A stretch of 64,000 nt of DNA from Tribonema minus (Eukaryota > Sar > Xanthophyceae > Tribonematales > Tribonemataceae): assembly GCA_017506865.1 (NCBI GenBank), contig JAFCMP010000059.1:305349-369348 (forward strand), given 5' to 3'. Of the stretch, positions 26,377 through 36,400 are shown in pieces; positions within the stretch are counted from its first letter, which is position 1; each line of letters opens with the position of its first letter. Under the pieces are notes generated by a model that was not told where the DNA came from, searched no databases, and saw only the letters and a list, made by a program, of their open reading frames with translations. Position numbers and translations under genes: made by a program.

Positions 26377-26643
26377 TCATGGTGACACTCTATTCTGTTT
26401 GTGCTTCTGCTGTACGAGGAGGGAGTGCCACCACGCCAAACCATACCCTTCAACCTTCTTGGTCTCTGGGTGTTTCACGCGGTAGATCACCCGCTTGCCA
26501 CCGTCAGCATACGCGCTGGCGTCCAGGGAATAGCGCGCCCTCACGTCACGACGCTCTGGGGCACGCCACCATTTCTCGAAGTCCTCGGGTGAGCACCGGC
26601 AGTCCGGCTCAGAAAATGTCGGCGGAAGCAGGCTAGAAGCCAT
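26377..26643 (-). CDS. Hypothetical ORF, 88 codons
   Basis: The frame starts at a good ATG context (MASSLLPPTFSEPDCRC), continues with a charged, tryptophan-containing segment (FEKWWRAPERRDVRARY) and ends NRVSP. The composition is protein-like, with acidic, basic and aromatic residues mixed. I recognise no domain. It could be a first exon of a minus-strand gene or a remnant of a mobile element. Only the open frame itself supports it. Confidence 0.35.
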   Translation of the reverse strand: MASSLLPPTFSEPDCRCSPEDFEKWWRAPERRDVRARYSLDASAYADGGKRVIYRVKHPETKKVEGYGLAWWHSLLVQQKHKQNRVSP

Positions 26644-27412
26644 GTTTTCCTATTTGAACAAGGGTAGGCATCTTGCAGCAGCCTGCCTGCACAGCTGTGC
26701 GTGGTCCGAGCAAGTGTTTGAACTTTGCAAAATGAAATGAACATCAACTTAAACTTGAAGCAAAAAACGGTGATCACCCTCTTACCCGAGTCTTCAAGTT
26801 TGTGCCTTACTGGGGACTACTGCAGGACACATCCTTATTTCAGCACAACTGATATGTTTTGAGACAACAATATTGAATTAAATCAAATTTTGTAGGCAGC
26901 ATGTCTCAGACATGAGTCACTTGCTGAAGTTCGTGTACAGTCACACCGTGTTGTCTATAGAATACCTCATTGTTGCAAGGGGGGACAAGGGACATGCGCA
27001 CAGACAGATTTTCTGGGTGTCTCTGACCCCTGAGGTGATCAATCTGCAGCGTTTTTTACGGTCGTAACTTGATTGAAACTTGCTGTATATACCAGTAGAT
27101 TGGCTATCGACACAAAGATCTGCCTACCTGAATAAGCTGCAGCAACTTGAGAGTGGGCATGACATGAGCCATGCTTCCCTGAAAAAGGGTGCCTAGGTAC
27201 ATTCCTGATGCCAATTGTGTCAACTTGCACATTGACATTCAATAAGTTATCTCATGGACAACACACATAAACATGCCAGTGCAGTGTGCTGCATCAAAAC
27301 CATGTCCATTTTGCGTTTCTGGGGTCTGCTGTACGTATGGACTTGTATTTATAAAGGCCCAAGGGAGGCCGGGTTGCCTATGCAATCGAAAAGCTTGCGT
27401 CAACGCAGCAGC

Positions 27413-30400
27413 CTAGTCTGCGCTGTGCCCTAGGAGTTTGGATACCGGCGCCGCAACACAGCCCAGCATTCGCGCTCCACGTGTGTATGCCATGACGCGC
27501 TCCGCCAACTCCCGCGCCAGCGATATGCTCAGCTCAATGTGGATCTGACGCTTAGCTAACCCGGCCTTGCGTAACACATCTGCCTTCCCCCCCCCTGAGC
27601 ACAGTGCTGAGTGCATTGCCAACTCCTTAACAAAAAGGCTTGTCTGCTTGCCCAGCCGTCCGTACGACTCCTGCACGAATGGCACAAAAGCCCAAGATGA
27701 CGTCAAGGTGCCGGTGTGGTGCTTGACCTTCGCGTCCTCCCCCACCCCAGCAGCATAGCCGTCCGTGTTCGAGGCATTTGTTTTGCCTGTCAGGTACGAG
27801 CTCGCTGTGGGTGCGCGCACACTTGTGTCTAGCACTATTCCCTTGTTACGGTATGCACTGCTAAAGTGCAGACACCCTGGGTCAATGACTGTGTCCGCCC
27901 GATACCCCGGTACCTTGAAGACGCTAGCGTCCTCATTGCGGACAATAGAGACATGGTGCTGTCTCAAGATGCGCTGTAGGCACCGCTTTTGGGCAGTGTG
28001 TGTCGCGTTGTGCCCCCGTATGTGCTGGCTGGGGCAGCTGATCGCATGCGTGGAGGTGGGGCTCACGTCACTGCACCGCCATGGGCACACCTCGCCCTGT
28101 ATGCCCCACCCGTCTATAAAGATCGCAACCATAATCATCGTGGCTGCTGCCATACTGGACATGGGCGCCGCACCCGGGCGGTCATTGGCAGCGGGTGGCA
28201 CGCTCATCCACGCCATTGCCCCGGACGCACGCTGGCTGCGCAGCTGCGCCAGGACCCGCGCGCTAGCCTGTTGGCGGCGGCGGCTGGTGTCACGCAAGTC
28301 ACCAATAAGTGTAGCCTGCGTCGGCTTGCCCACGGCACCAGCCGAGGCAGCCTCTAGGTCCTCCACCAGGCAGTCCTCGTATTGACGTCGAAGAACATTT
28401 GAAAGGCCGGCTTGTAGTCCGTGCGTGAAGTGACCGCGCCGGCGGCGGGGCACTACCTTTCTGCAGATCTCATCAGCATAGGCCTCCCAGTCGTCGTCGT
28501 CGTCCTCCTGCCCGCCGCTGCAGCTGCTTTCTTCCGCGCTAGTTTGTGTTTTAGCGGGCGTGGAAGAGGCAGCCGCGGCAGCGGCTTGAGGGCCAGGTAC
28601 GGTCGCCGCCGCAGCGGCCGCCTCGGCGCCAGGCACAATGCCGTGGGTGTGTGGGGCTGGCTCAGTGGTCCCCGTCTCCGTGACGGCAGTTGCGGCGTAG
28701 ATCGCTTGCACCGCAGTGGGGAGCGTCGACGCTGCGGCCGTTGTATCCGCTGCCCACCGTAGCAACGATGCTGGGAGCTGCTCGGCCACAGCTGTGCGTG
28801 ATTTTTCGCCGCCATCAGCTGTCAGCGCTCGCGTAGAGCGTCGCACGGCCTCGATGATTGGCGGCAGTCCCTGGTCCTCGCGTATTGCGCATGAGTGCTG
28901 CGCGAACCAGGTGACTGCGCCGTGTTCGTCAGTGCCGAGCCTCAGGGCCCCTGCTGCCACAGTGGCATGAATTATTGCAGGCCGCAGTGTTGTGCATGCC
29001 TGGGCCGTGTATGCGGCTGGTGCCAGTAGCCCCAAAAGCGGCATGCCCAGACCGCCTCGTCGCTCCGGCAACCGTGACGCCCGCAGTGGCACTGCGATGT
29101 CCGTGAGTTCTGGCGGGCCCAAGCGCGGCAATACCAGCACGCTGCCACTGCTGGCTACCTCATTGTCACCAGCAGTGCAGGCGGCCAGCAGGTGTGACTT
29201 CATGACTGCCGCGGTAGCGCAGCCGTGCAGGTGCAGCATGCGTTCAAGCGTCCATGCACAGAACCCGTCAAATGCGTGCAGCCATGTCTCACTCAAAGCC
29301 GTGTCAACGACCCGAGCTAAGAAGCCCATGCGCTTTGTCAGTGACCTGCGCAGAATGAATTGTGCTGCCTGTAGGTGATGCCGCGCCATCCCAGCTAGCT
29401 GCCACGACAATCGCCATGTCCCTGCGTCAACAAGATGCTTGCTCATGGCAGCATGCACATAGGCTGGGTGCCCTACCGGTACCCCGACCGACGTAAAGCC
29501 CTGACTGGATTCTGGCATGGTGGCGTCCACAAACGGTATGTCAAGGGCGCGCAGGCGTGCTCTGGCCGCTTCATCAAACACTGTGCCGCGCATGGCAATG
29601 GCCAGCGACTTGTCTGGTCGAACGCGTAGGCCCCCTGCCGCAAGCCGACGGATCACCTCTGCCACCCCAGCGGCCGCTGCATCGTCGAAGTAGGCAGCTT
29701 GCAGCACGTTGAGGTCATCCAGGAAAGCGCAGTGCGGGGCTGGCGGTTCCGCTGTGCTGTGGCCGTAGGCCGGCATACTGCCGGGCGTCGCACTCACTCC
29801 ATCAGGGTAGAAGAGTAGGAATGCCGCTGCCACTGCAAAGTACAGCGGCCCTAGAGGGTCCCCTTGCTGGCACCCTAGGTGGGAGCAGATAATGCGAGCT
29901 TCACCGTTCACCTCCACTCGCATCTCTGGGGCAGTGTCACCACAGTATACGGACTCAAAGTGCGGGAGCAGCTCCGGACAGAAGAGCATAAGTCCCCGCA
30001 CAATGGCGGCGCGATCCACACTGTTAAATGCGTTCTCACAGTCCAGCTGGATTGTGGTGCCATACAGCTCGTGCCACACGCGCGCGCGCGCTGCCACATG
30101 CTCGACGCCAGACCGGTATCCTACGCCAAACTGCGACATGGAGGCCAGCAGCCCCGATATTTTGCCCTTGACACCCCGTGCCGCTGTGGACCCGAGGAGT
30201 CTGCGCCAGACACTGGAGCAGGCGATCGGACGCCGCTTCTGTCCTATGCCTGAGAGGGCCGCGGCGCGGAGAAGCCGTTGCGATTGCTCCGGCAGCAGTT
30301 CGGGCTCAACAAGCAGCGTCGTGAACACCTTGGCCAGGTGATGGGCGAATGCCGGTTCCATCACATCCGATTCTGAATCACCAGCTAGTCCTGGCGAGGC

Positions 30401-33400
30401 ACTGCCCACGGGGCGGGTGGCTGCTTTCACTGGTGCACCAGGCCCAGCGGCCATCAAGAGGTGTTCATAGCGTAGGCCGTCCAGCCCTCCTGCCTTCCCC
30501 GCCCCTGCTGCGGACAAGGTCGACAGTATGTCTGTCGCCTCCACCTCGAGGCGCCGTCCGGCTGCGCTGGCAGCATCCTCAGGCCTATCGCTGCGATCAT
30601 GCGCCTGACCCGATTCGAAGACGGGACTGCCGCTGCCAGCGGGCCCGGCGGTCGTTGCCACCCCTGCGCCGTGCAAGCAGTGCCGCCGGGCGTCGCGTAC
30701 CAGGCCGCGCACTTGCTCCATTGGCGTATCGACTACCCCGGGCCGGGTGCCAGTTTCAGGGTGCTTTGCTGCCAGCACCTGTGCCGTGACCTCGTCTGCT
30801 GGGGCGCATGCTTCACGCGCCTCTAGTCGTGCGGCAGCCAGGCCTACCCCCCGTCGCTTGCCTGAGAGGGCAGCGCATGCTGTTTGCTGCCTGGAGTCAG
30901 CCTCCGTCCAGTCGGCATCGAAGTTCGTTTGTGCCGACGCCGTAGCTGCGTTGTTTGGTTTGGGGGCCCGCAGCGCCGCTGCTGCTGACAGCGTCTTTCT
31001 CAGTAGCTCCGCAAAGTCGCCAGACAGCAACGCTGCCAGCCGGGCCGCAGGCGGCATACCGGTTCCCTCCGGTTGCCTACCAAAGGCCATTGCTGCTAGC
31101 AGGTGCAGCAGCCTGTAGCCGCGCTGCACTAGAGTCTGAGAAACCTGATGAGCAAACGCCCCGGCACCATGGTGGAGGCGCACCCGTGCCGCCTCACGTG
31201 CACTGTCTGTGGCGTCCGCCAGTAGTCGTGTGGCGTGCTCCACTAGCCGTGCCCACTGGGTGCACTGCAGCTGAGTGCGGAAGGGGTTGGCAGTCGTGGT
31301 GAACCGTAGCAGCAGTAGATCCGCCTCATTGGTCTGGTCAAGTGCGTGGACGACCGAGGGCGTCGAGAGGTCCCAAGCCAGGGATGCTCGTGACTGGGGC
31401 TTTGAGGGCCTGCCACTGGTGGTGGTGGTCGGGGGGGGCGGTGACGCGGCATCGTCCGGCGGGTCCAAGTCCATGTCCGCCCATCCCACGGCCGTCCCGT
31501 GGGGGGGGCTGCTGTCCTGCAGCCTTAGGCTGTTAGACTGAGTGCGGCTGCCGGCGCTGCCAGGCGGTGCTGCAGCAGCTGCCGTTCGGCGCCGGCGTTG
31601 CGCGCCGGTTGCCGTGGCCGCCGGGCGTTTCTTGCTGGACTTTGAGTTGGCAGCGCCACTAGCCGGCACCGCCGGTGGCTTTGGAGGTGTCGCTGCGGCA
31701 GCCCCCGCCGCCGCGGCCGCGCCGTCGCTACCCGCACCCCCGCCCTCGGACTGGCCCGGGGGTACTGCCGGGCGTGCGCGCGTGGGGGCGCTTCCATTCC
31801 GTCGACACGTGTGGCATGGCGAGGTCAGCGCGCATTGCCTCTGCCCCGCGCTGGCTGACATATGGACCAGACCGCAGGCACCTGTGCATGCACTCAGCTT
31901 CCTTACCGCCCGTAGGAAGTCTTCTGCCGTGCAACCATACATGGTGCTCATCTCCTGCACACGCTTGGCATGGTGTGCCCCAGTGTTGCAGGTACTGCTG
32001 CCTGAAGGGGCACGGTCACCGGATGGGTCGTGATCAACCTGCTGCCGGATGCCCTTGGCGTATGCTGCCGCCAGATTTTGCTGACAGTGTGATGTGCTCG
32101 CCTCAGGGTTCAGCATCGACCTCGTGCAGCTACCACCGTTGAAGTGGGCCACTACCGGTGCCATGCGGCTCGCAGCTGACAGTTTGCCTCGCTGTTTGCT
32201 GTCCTCTTTCTGACCAAGCTGCCAAAATGCCAGTGTGCATAAAGGACACCTCAGTGGCTCAGGCTGCTGTGGCAACTGCAGCGCAGTACGGGGCTGTGTC
32301 CGACTCGGAGCCGTGATGTGGGTGCTGTTAGCTTGAGTGGTCGCCGACGCTGTCATAGTGGTTGGCAAGGGCGGAGCTGCCGCAGGGGCGACAAGCAGTT
32401 CAAAGTGTCCCACATTTGTATATAGCCCAGGCGGCGTCCACAGCACATCCAGATGGCAGTCAGGCTGAGCTGGAGTTGCCGGTGCGAATACCGCTGGCAG
32501 CCCCATCAGTTGTGCCAGCACCAGCCCTGTTGATTTTTGCGTGCTGCCAGTGGCCTGAGGCTCGGCCTGCCACACCGTCACCGAGACCGCGTAGACCGCT
32601 GCAACAATGGCCCACACAGACAAACCGAGGGGCCGTCCCCACACGCCCTCTTCCTGTAGGCGTTGCAGCAGGAGCGTGTGCCCGCTGTCCGCGCTGTCCG
32701 TTTCATTTGTGCCGTACTCGATTGCGAGGCAGCGAGCGCGTGTCCCGTACGTGTCGAATTGTTCACGTGTACACGCAGGTTGGGCTGCTGCATGCGCGGT
32801 CAGTTGACGCATCGATGACATGCTGGCCCCTTGTTTGCCCGCCCCCTGCGTGACGTATGCCACCATCCCGTCCAGCAGTGCCTCTCGCATGGCAATCACC
32901 AGTGCTGGGGCCGGCAGTCCGTGCTCAACTGCGACGCTGTCTATGCCGTGTAGAGCTGTATGAATCAGGCAGTTGCCGTTGCCCACGTTGCTCACGGGGC
33001 GAAGCTCCCCACCACGTGCTAGCGTCGCTGTGTTTTCCCCAAGCGCCTGTTTGTGGAGTGCCTGCAGGCCCGTGTGCCAAGTGGAAAAACCATAGTTGGT
33101 GGCTTTTGCCAGCGCGTCTTGCTGCTCCTCCACGGTGACTGTATGGCACACGGTTGAGGGTATCCGGGTCGCCACCGTCACGGTGGTGACCTTCGCCGGC
33201 CCGGATATTGGTGCTGAGGGGGCAGAGGCACCGCCCCTCGGCGGTGTGGTGGCTGGTGCCAGGGGTGCACGAGAATTGTCGCACTGGGCCTGTCGCTCCT
33301 GCGTCCGCCGTCTGTGTTTACCTCTGCGTCGACTGCGCTTTCCACTGGCAACCATAGCCGTGACAGGTGCTGTCTCGGTCATTGTTGCGTGGGTGCTGTT

Positions 33401-36352
33401 ATCACCAGCCTGCGTTACGTCTGACTCACCACGTTTCCCGGCTGGCTGGCGAGGCGACCTGGCAACGACCGGTTCCCTAAGGGAGAGTTGGTCAAACACC
33501 GTTGCCAGGTCATTACCTTCTTCTCGGAGGGAGAGCAAGCTGAACGTGACCGTCAGGTCATGCATCTGACTCACCAGCGGTGCGCAGGAAGTCCGGCCCA
33601 GCAGGGTCTGTGTTGCTGGCGCGTCGCTGGGCGCCGGCCGCATATGCAGTCGGCGTGACGTGCGGCAGGGTCCAAGCTTGGTACCCGTCGGCCAAGCGCA
33701 AAGCACCGTGACGCGTGCCCGATTGGGGGCAAGGGCCAGTGCACGTACCCTGCGCGCGAGTGCGCCAGCCGCCCCCAGCAGGCCTTGCCAGTGTGATCCC
33801 GTCGGGTCCCTGGGGCATTCGCTAGACTGAGCGCCCGCTGCGACAGCAGCTGCGGCACTGCCAGGTGTGCTGGGCACACGATCGTTGCTTGACATCGTTG
33901 CGCCGCTATCGCTAGCACGACTTTCGCCAGGCAGCACACCCATTGTGCTGCTCCGGGTCAGTCTCGGCAGCGGCGCATCTGCCACACCGTCCAACGTAGA
34001 TGCATGGGCTTGCCTGGGGTCTACCCCCAGGTGCTCGCATCCGAGGAATTTGCGTATGGGACCACATTTGCTAGCGGCGGCGAGCAGCGCGGCTGTTGGC
34101 TTCAGGCTATTCCCCCCACCAACAGCTGCACCACCCGCTGCCGCCGCGCATGTCGTTGGTCGGGTGTGTATGTCAGCAATGTGATCATGGCCTGATGCAC
34201 GGTCACAGCCTGACAGTGTGCATGCTGTCGCGGCGACCGGGCCTGCGAGGCAGTCGGCGCAGCGCCACACGTCGCACTGGTCCAGGGCCCCTAGATCACC
34301 AGATGGTGTCGTGGCGCTTGCTGCTGTGCGTCTGATGAAGAGGTTGCCGCACCCGTCGCAGACCTGCTCTAGGCCGCCGTATATTGGTCGGTGGTCTAGG
34401 AAAAGCTGAACATGCAGTTCTGCAAATTGCTTCCCTTTCCCTGTGTGGCGCGTGCGCTGGTGTGCACATGCGTGTGCCGCTGGGCAATTCTTTCCCGGGG
34501 CCCGAGGATTTGCTCGCACTATGAACTTGTCGCACATGCGGCAGTCCAGCCCCGGGATATTGACCTTCCGGTTGGCAGCGGGTGTCTTGGCGGGCGCCAA
34601 AACTGTCATAGCGGTGATGCCGGATATTGGGTGCCCGTTGCGACTGTTACCGTCAGAGGTGACGCTGCCGCCTGACAGAGAGGCGCCGCTGCCAGCTGGC
34701 TGCAAAGACCGGGACGTGATTCGTCTCTGGTGACCCGCCGGCCCAGGTTCGCCAACTTCCATCGGTACAGGCATGGTCACGGTGACCGGCTTTGCCAGCG
34801 CACCGCCAGACTGTGGCTCTGGACGGGTGACGCTGCCAGTGCTTTGGGCGCTGGCGCGGCGCCGACCCCGCCGGGGTGCAGCCGCCCCACGTTCGCCGCC
34901 CGGTGCAGCAGCCGCTGCGGCCGCTGGTGCTGTTGTCACCATGTCTGCAGTACATGGGGTTTCCGCTGCGGTGACCTCCATCGGCTGAGGACCGGGATGC
35001 CACTGGGGAGAGGCGCCGCTGCTAGCTGGCTGCGAAGGCCGCGACGTGATCCGTCTCTGGTGACCCGCTGGCCCACTGGTAGGTTCGCCAACTTCCATCG
35101 GTACGGGCACGGTCGTGGTGACCGCCTTTGCCAGCGCACTCAGTTTGCCAGACGGCGACTCTGGGCGGTTGATGCTGCCAATGCTTCCGAGGCGTCCCAG
35201 GGGCGGCCCGGCGCTGGCGCCGCGACGCCGACCCCGCCGGGATGCAGCTGCCCCGCGTTGGCCATCTGATGCGGCAGCGCCTGCCGGCGGTTTTGGCACC
35301 ATGTCTGCCGCACGTGGCGTTGCCGCCGCCGTTAAGTCGGAGGTAACCTTGCGACCGCATGCAGCGGCGGCTGTGACAGTCGTCCGTGGCTGTGCAACCA
35401 CCGGGTTGGCCGGTGCGGGCCCCGCCGCTGGTGCGGCAGTGGCAGCCGTCACTAAAGGCGTTTTCCGCCGCGAACGTCGTTTTGGCATTGGCGTTGTCGC
35501 TACTGGTGAATCCGGCGGCAGTGTCGCCCGACGGCGTTTATTTGCCGCTGGTGGCGGTAGTACCACCAAGCTCAGTACAATCATCGCTGCTGGCGGCAGT
35601 GCCTCCCGTAAACTCGCCGCTTGAGACTCCGAGTCACTGGCAGGCTGATGCCGCGGGCGCTTCGTCTGTGAGCATCCCCTGTCACAGTGATTAGCGGCAC
35701 CTGGGCTAGACAGATGGCGGCGGCGCTTCTTGACGTGCGCGTGGCTGCCACTGCCCTGAGGCTCGTCCGAGTCGGCTGACGACAAGTGTAGTCTGCGCAT
35801 GCTTCTGCACAGCTCTGCAACCTGACTGCACACTGGCACCTCTGGCATCGGCCGCGGTCTAGAGCTCTGGGCCATCAGCTGAGGTGGTGGCGGGCCGGGT
35901 ATCGGTGGCGGGTCCGGTATCGGCGGCGGGCCCGGTATCGGCGGTGGGCCCGGTATCGGCGGCGGGCCCGGTATCGGCGGGGGGCCCGGTATCGGCGGCG
36001 GGCCCGGGATCGGCGGCGGGCCCGGGATCGGCGGCGGGCCCGGGATTGGCGGCGGGCCCGGGATCGGTGGCGGCGGCGGTATCACTAGGCGTACCCAACG
36101 GCCAACACCATGGCGGCGTCTGCGGCGTGTGTCAGATTGGCGTGCAGCTTTGACCTGCCACCACCACAAGCCAGTATTCAGCCCGTGGTTGCGCTGTTCC
36201 CGTTTGCGTTTCAGAGGTGACCCCTCCCCACGTGAGGCAGGGCTGGTAAGCCAGTGGAGAGCCATAGCTTTGAAAGGCGACTTTGAGGCGCGAGAAAAAA
36301 AAAAAAAAAAAAAAAAAGAGCCCAGGCTCGGTCTCGAATGCGCGGCTGCCAA
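27413..36352 (-). CDS. LINE1 polyprotein: OTU-like protease, reverse transcriptase, zinc motif, restriction-like endonuclease (2,979 aa)
   Basis: The single uninterrupted frame is 2,979 codons. Residues of about 92-155 are a PPPIPG-type repeat. Residues of about 597-735 are Cys/His-rich and may bind nucleic acid. Residues of about 1120-1325 resemble an OTU cysteine protease, with GNGNCLIHTAL (candidate Cys1128) and GHFELL (candidate His1316). Reverse transcriptase occupies about 1935-2260, with QLDCENAFN (Asp2104), GCQQGDPLGP and the catalytic FLDD (2210-2213). The C-terminus has a CX3CX8HX3C motif starting at Cys2756. It then has restriction-like endonuclease motifs: RADTVID (Asp2820), VLDTSV (Asp2842) and Lys2875/Lys2877. 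No stop or frameshift is seen, so the protein may be functional. The true start Met is uncertain; the first roughly 90 residues are low complexity. Confidence 0.9.
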   Translation of the reverse strand: MAAAHSRPSLGSFFFFFFFSRASKSPFKAMALHWLTSPASRGEGSPLKRKREQRNHGLNTGLWWWQVKAARQSDTRRRRRHGVGRWVRLVIPPPPPIPGPPPIPGPPPIPGPPPIPGPPPIPGPPPIPGPPPIPGPPPIPGPPPIPDPPPIPGPPPPQLMAQSSRPRPMPEVPVCSQVAELCRSMRRLHLSSADSDEPQGSGSHAHVKKRRRHLSSPGAANHCDRGCSQTKRPRHQPASDSESQAASLREALPPAAMIVLSLVVLPPPAANKRRRATLPPDSPVATTPMPKRRSRRKTPLVTAATAAPAAGPAPANPVVAQPRTTVTAAAACGRKVTSDLTAAATPRAADMVPKPPAGAAASDGQRGAAASRRGRRRGASAGPPLGRLGSIGSINRPESPSGKLSALAKAVTTTVPVPMEVGEPTSGPAGHQRRITSRPSQPASSGASPQWHPGPQPMEVTAAETPCTADMVTTAPAAAAAAAPGGERGAAAPRRGRRRASAQSTGSVTRPEPQSGGALAKPVTVTMPVPMEVGEPGPAGHQRRITSRSLQPAGSGASLSGGSVTSDGNSRNGHPISGITAMTVLAPAKTPAANRKVNIPGLDCRMCDKFIVRANPRAPGKNCPAAHACAHQRTRHTGKGKQFAELHVQLFLDHRPIYGGLEQVCDGCGNLFIRRTAASATTPSGDLGALDQCDVWRCADCLAGPVAATACTLSGCDRASGHDHIADIHTRPTTCAAAAGGAAVGGGNSLKPTAALLAAASKCGPIRKFLGCEHLGVDPRQAHASTLDGVADAPLPRLTRSSTMGVLPGESRASDSGATMSSNDRVPSTPGSAAAAVAAGAQSSECPRDPTGSHWQGLLGAAGALARRVRALALAPNRARVTVLCAWPTGTKLGPCRTSRRLHMRPAPSDAPATQTLLGRTSCAPLVSQMHDLTVTFSLLSLREEGNDLATVFDQLSLREPVVARSPRQPAGKRGESDVTQAGDNSTHATMTETAPVTAMVASGKRSRRRGKHRRRTQERQAQCDNSRAPLAPATTPPRGGASAPSAPISGPAKVTTVTVATRIPSTVCHTVTVEEQQDALAKATNYGFSTWHTGLQALHKQALGENTATLARGGELRPVSNVGNGNCLIHTALHGIDSVAVEHGLPAPALVIAMREALLDGMVAYVTQGAGKQGASMSSMRQLTAHAAAQPACTREQFDTYGTRARCLAIEYGTNETDSADSGHTLLLQRLQEEGVWGRPLGLSVWAIVAAVYAVSVTVWQAEPQATGSTQKSTGLVLAQLMGLPAVFAPATPAQPDCHLDVLWTPPGLYTNVGHFELLVAPAAAPPLPTTMTASATTQANSTHITAPSRTQPRTALQLPQQPEPLRCPLCTLAFWQLGQKEDSKQRGKLSAASRMAPVVAHFNGGSCTRSMLNPEASTSHCQQNLAAAYAKGIRQQVDHDPSGDRAPSGSSTCNTGAHHAKRVQEMSTMYGCTAEDFLRAVRKLSACTGACGLVHMSASAGQRQCALTSPCHTCRRNGSAPTRARPAVPPGQSEGGGAGSDGAAAAAGAAAATPPKPPAVPASGAANSKSSKKRPAATATGAQRRRRTAAAAAPPGSAGSRTQSNSLRLQDSSPPHGTAVGWADMDLDPPDDAASPPPPTTTTSGRPSKPQSRASLAWDLSTPSVVHALDQTNEADLLLLRFTTTANPFRTQLQCTQWARLVEHATRLLADATDSAREAARVRLHHGAGAFAHQVSQTLVQRGYRLLHLLAAMAFGRQPEGTGMPPAARLAALLSGDFAELLRKTLSAAAALRAPKPNNAATASAQTNFDADWTEADSRQQTACAALSGKRRGVGLAAARLEAREACAPADEVTAQVLAAKHPETGTRPGVVDTPMEQVRGLVRDARRHCLHGAGVATTAGPAGSGSPVFESGQAHDRSDRPEDAASAAGRRLEVEATDILSTLSAAGAGKAGGLDGLRYEHLLMAAGPGAPVKAATRPVGSASPGLAGDSESDVMEPAFAHHLAKVFTTLLVEPELLPEQSQRLLRAAALSGIGQKRRPIACSSVWRRLLGSTAARGVKGKISGLLASMSQFGVGYRSGVEHVAARARVWHELYGTTIQLDCENAFNSVDRAAIVRGLMLFCPELLPHFESVYCGDTAPEMRVEVNGEARIICSHLGCQQGDPLGPLYFAVAAAFLLFYPDGVSATPGSMPAYGHSTAEPPAPHCAFLDDLNVLQAAYFDDAAAAGVAEVIRRLAAGGLRVRPDKSLAIAMRGTVFDEAARARLRALDIPFVDATMPESSQGFTSVGVPVGHPAYVHAAMSKHLVDAGTWRLSWQLAGMARHHLQAAQFILRRSLTKRMGFLARVVDTALSETWLHAFDGFCAWTLERMLHLHGCATAAVMKSHLLAACTAGDNEVASSGSVLVLPRLGPPELTDIAVPLRASRLPERRGGLGMPLLGLLAPAAYTAQACTTLRPAIIHATVAAGALRLGTDEHGAVTWFAQHSCAIREDQGLPPIIEAVRRSTRALTADGGEKSRTAVAEQLPASLLRWAADTTAAASTLPTAVQAIYAATAVTETGTTEPAPHTHGIVPGAEAAAAAATVPGPQAAAAAASSTPAKTQTSAEESSCSGGQEDDDDDWEAYADEICRKVVPRRRRGHFTHGLQAGLSNVLRRQYEDCLVEDLEAASAGAVGKPTQATLIGDLRDTSRRRQQASARVLAQLRSQRASGAMAWMSVPPAANDRPGAAPMSSMAAATMIMVAIFIDGWGIQGEVCPWRCSDVSPTSTHAISCPSQHIRGHNATHTAQKRCLQRILRQHHVSIVRNEDASVFKVPGYRADTVIDPGCLHFSSAYRNKGIVLDTSVRAPTASSYLTGKTNASNTDGYAAGVGEDAKVKHHTGTLTSSWAFVPFVQESYGRLGKQTSLFVKELAMHSALCSGGGKADVLRKAGLAKRQIHIELSISLARELAERVMAYTRGARMLGCVAAPVSKLLGHSAD
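35885..36075. repeat. Minisatellite encoding the Pro-rich repeat of LINE1
   Basis: About ten units of an 18-base motif (variants of GGCGGCGGGCCCGGTATC) are arrayed in frame. On the minus strand they encode repeated PIPGPP. Variation is mostly between GGTATC and GGGATC/GGGATT, so the array seems to expand by whole codons and keeps the ORF open. Confidence 0.93.
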
Positions 36353-36400
36353 CCGCGAATACTCCCCTGCACAACTATACCACTTTCAGTTCAAGATCCC
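36294..36400 (-). other. tRNA-Ala-like sequence with pol III boxes and terminal T-run (SINE-like head), upstream of the LINE1 ORF
   Basis: On the minus strand, reading downward from 36377, there is an A-box-like TAGTTGTGCAGG (36377-36366). Then comes a perfect anticodon-like hairpin, CGCGG/TTGGCAG/CCGCG (36357-36341), whose loop has T33 and anticodon GGC for Ala. A B-box-like GCATTCGAGACC (36341-36330) follows, then a GAGC/GCTC hairpin and a run of about 22 T, a pol III terminator. The T arm is too short and no acceptor stem pairs, so this is not a functional tRNA gene. It is best read as a tRNA-derived SINE head or tRNA pseudogene. Confidence 0.6.

Larger units (their letters stand above)
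27353..36352 (-). mobile_element. LINE1, apparently full-length non-LTR retrotransposon with restriction-like endonuclease
   Basis: The element is read on the minus strand. It has one giant ORF and a short 3' untranslated part ending near 27353, judged from similarity between AAAGGCCCAAGGGAGGCCGG here and GAAGGCCCCACGGGAGGCCGG in the decayed copy at 37129. I see no poly(A) tail and no certain target duplication. The 5' end is unclear; it may lie in the A-run at 36294-36317 or further upstream. The R2-like C-terminal endonuclease, CCHC-type zinc motif and OTU-like protease recall the green-algal Dualen/RandI elements, which are reported to encode a cysteine protease plus endonucleases. I see no apurinic-type endonuclease here. 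Confidence 0.88.

Noticed and set aside
27567..36153. Numerous plus-strand open frames inside LINE1
   Set aside because: They are antisense shadows of the GC-rich 2,979-codon frame, with low-complexity Ala/Arg/Ser composition and no motifs.
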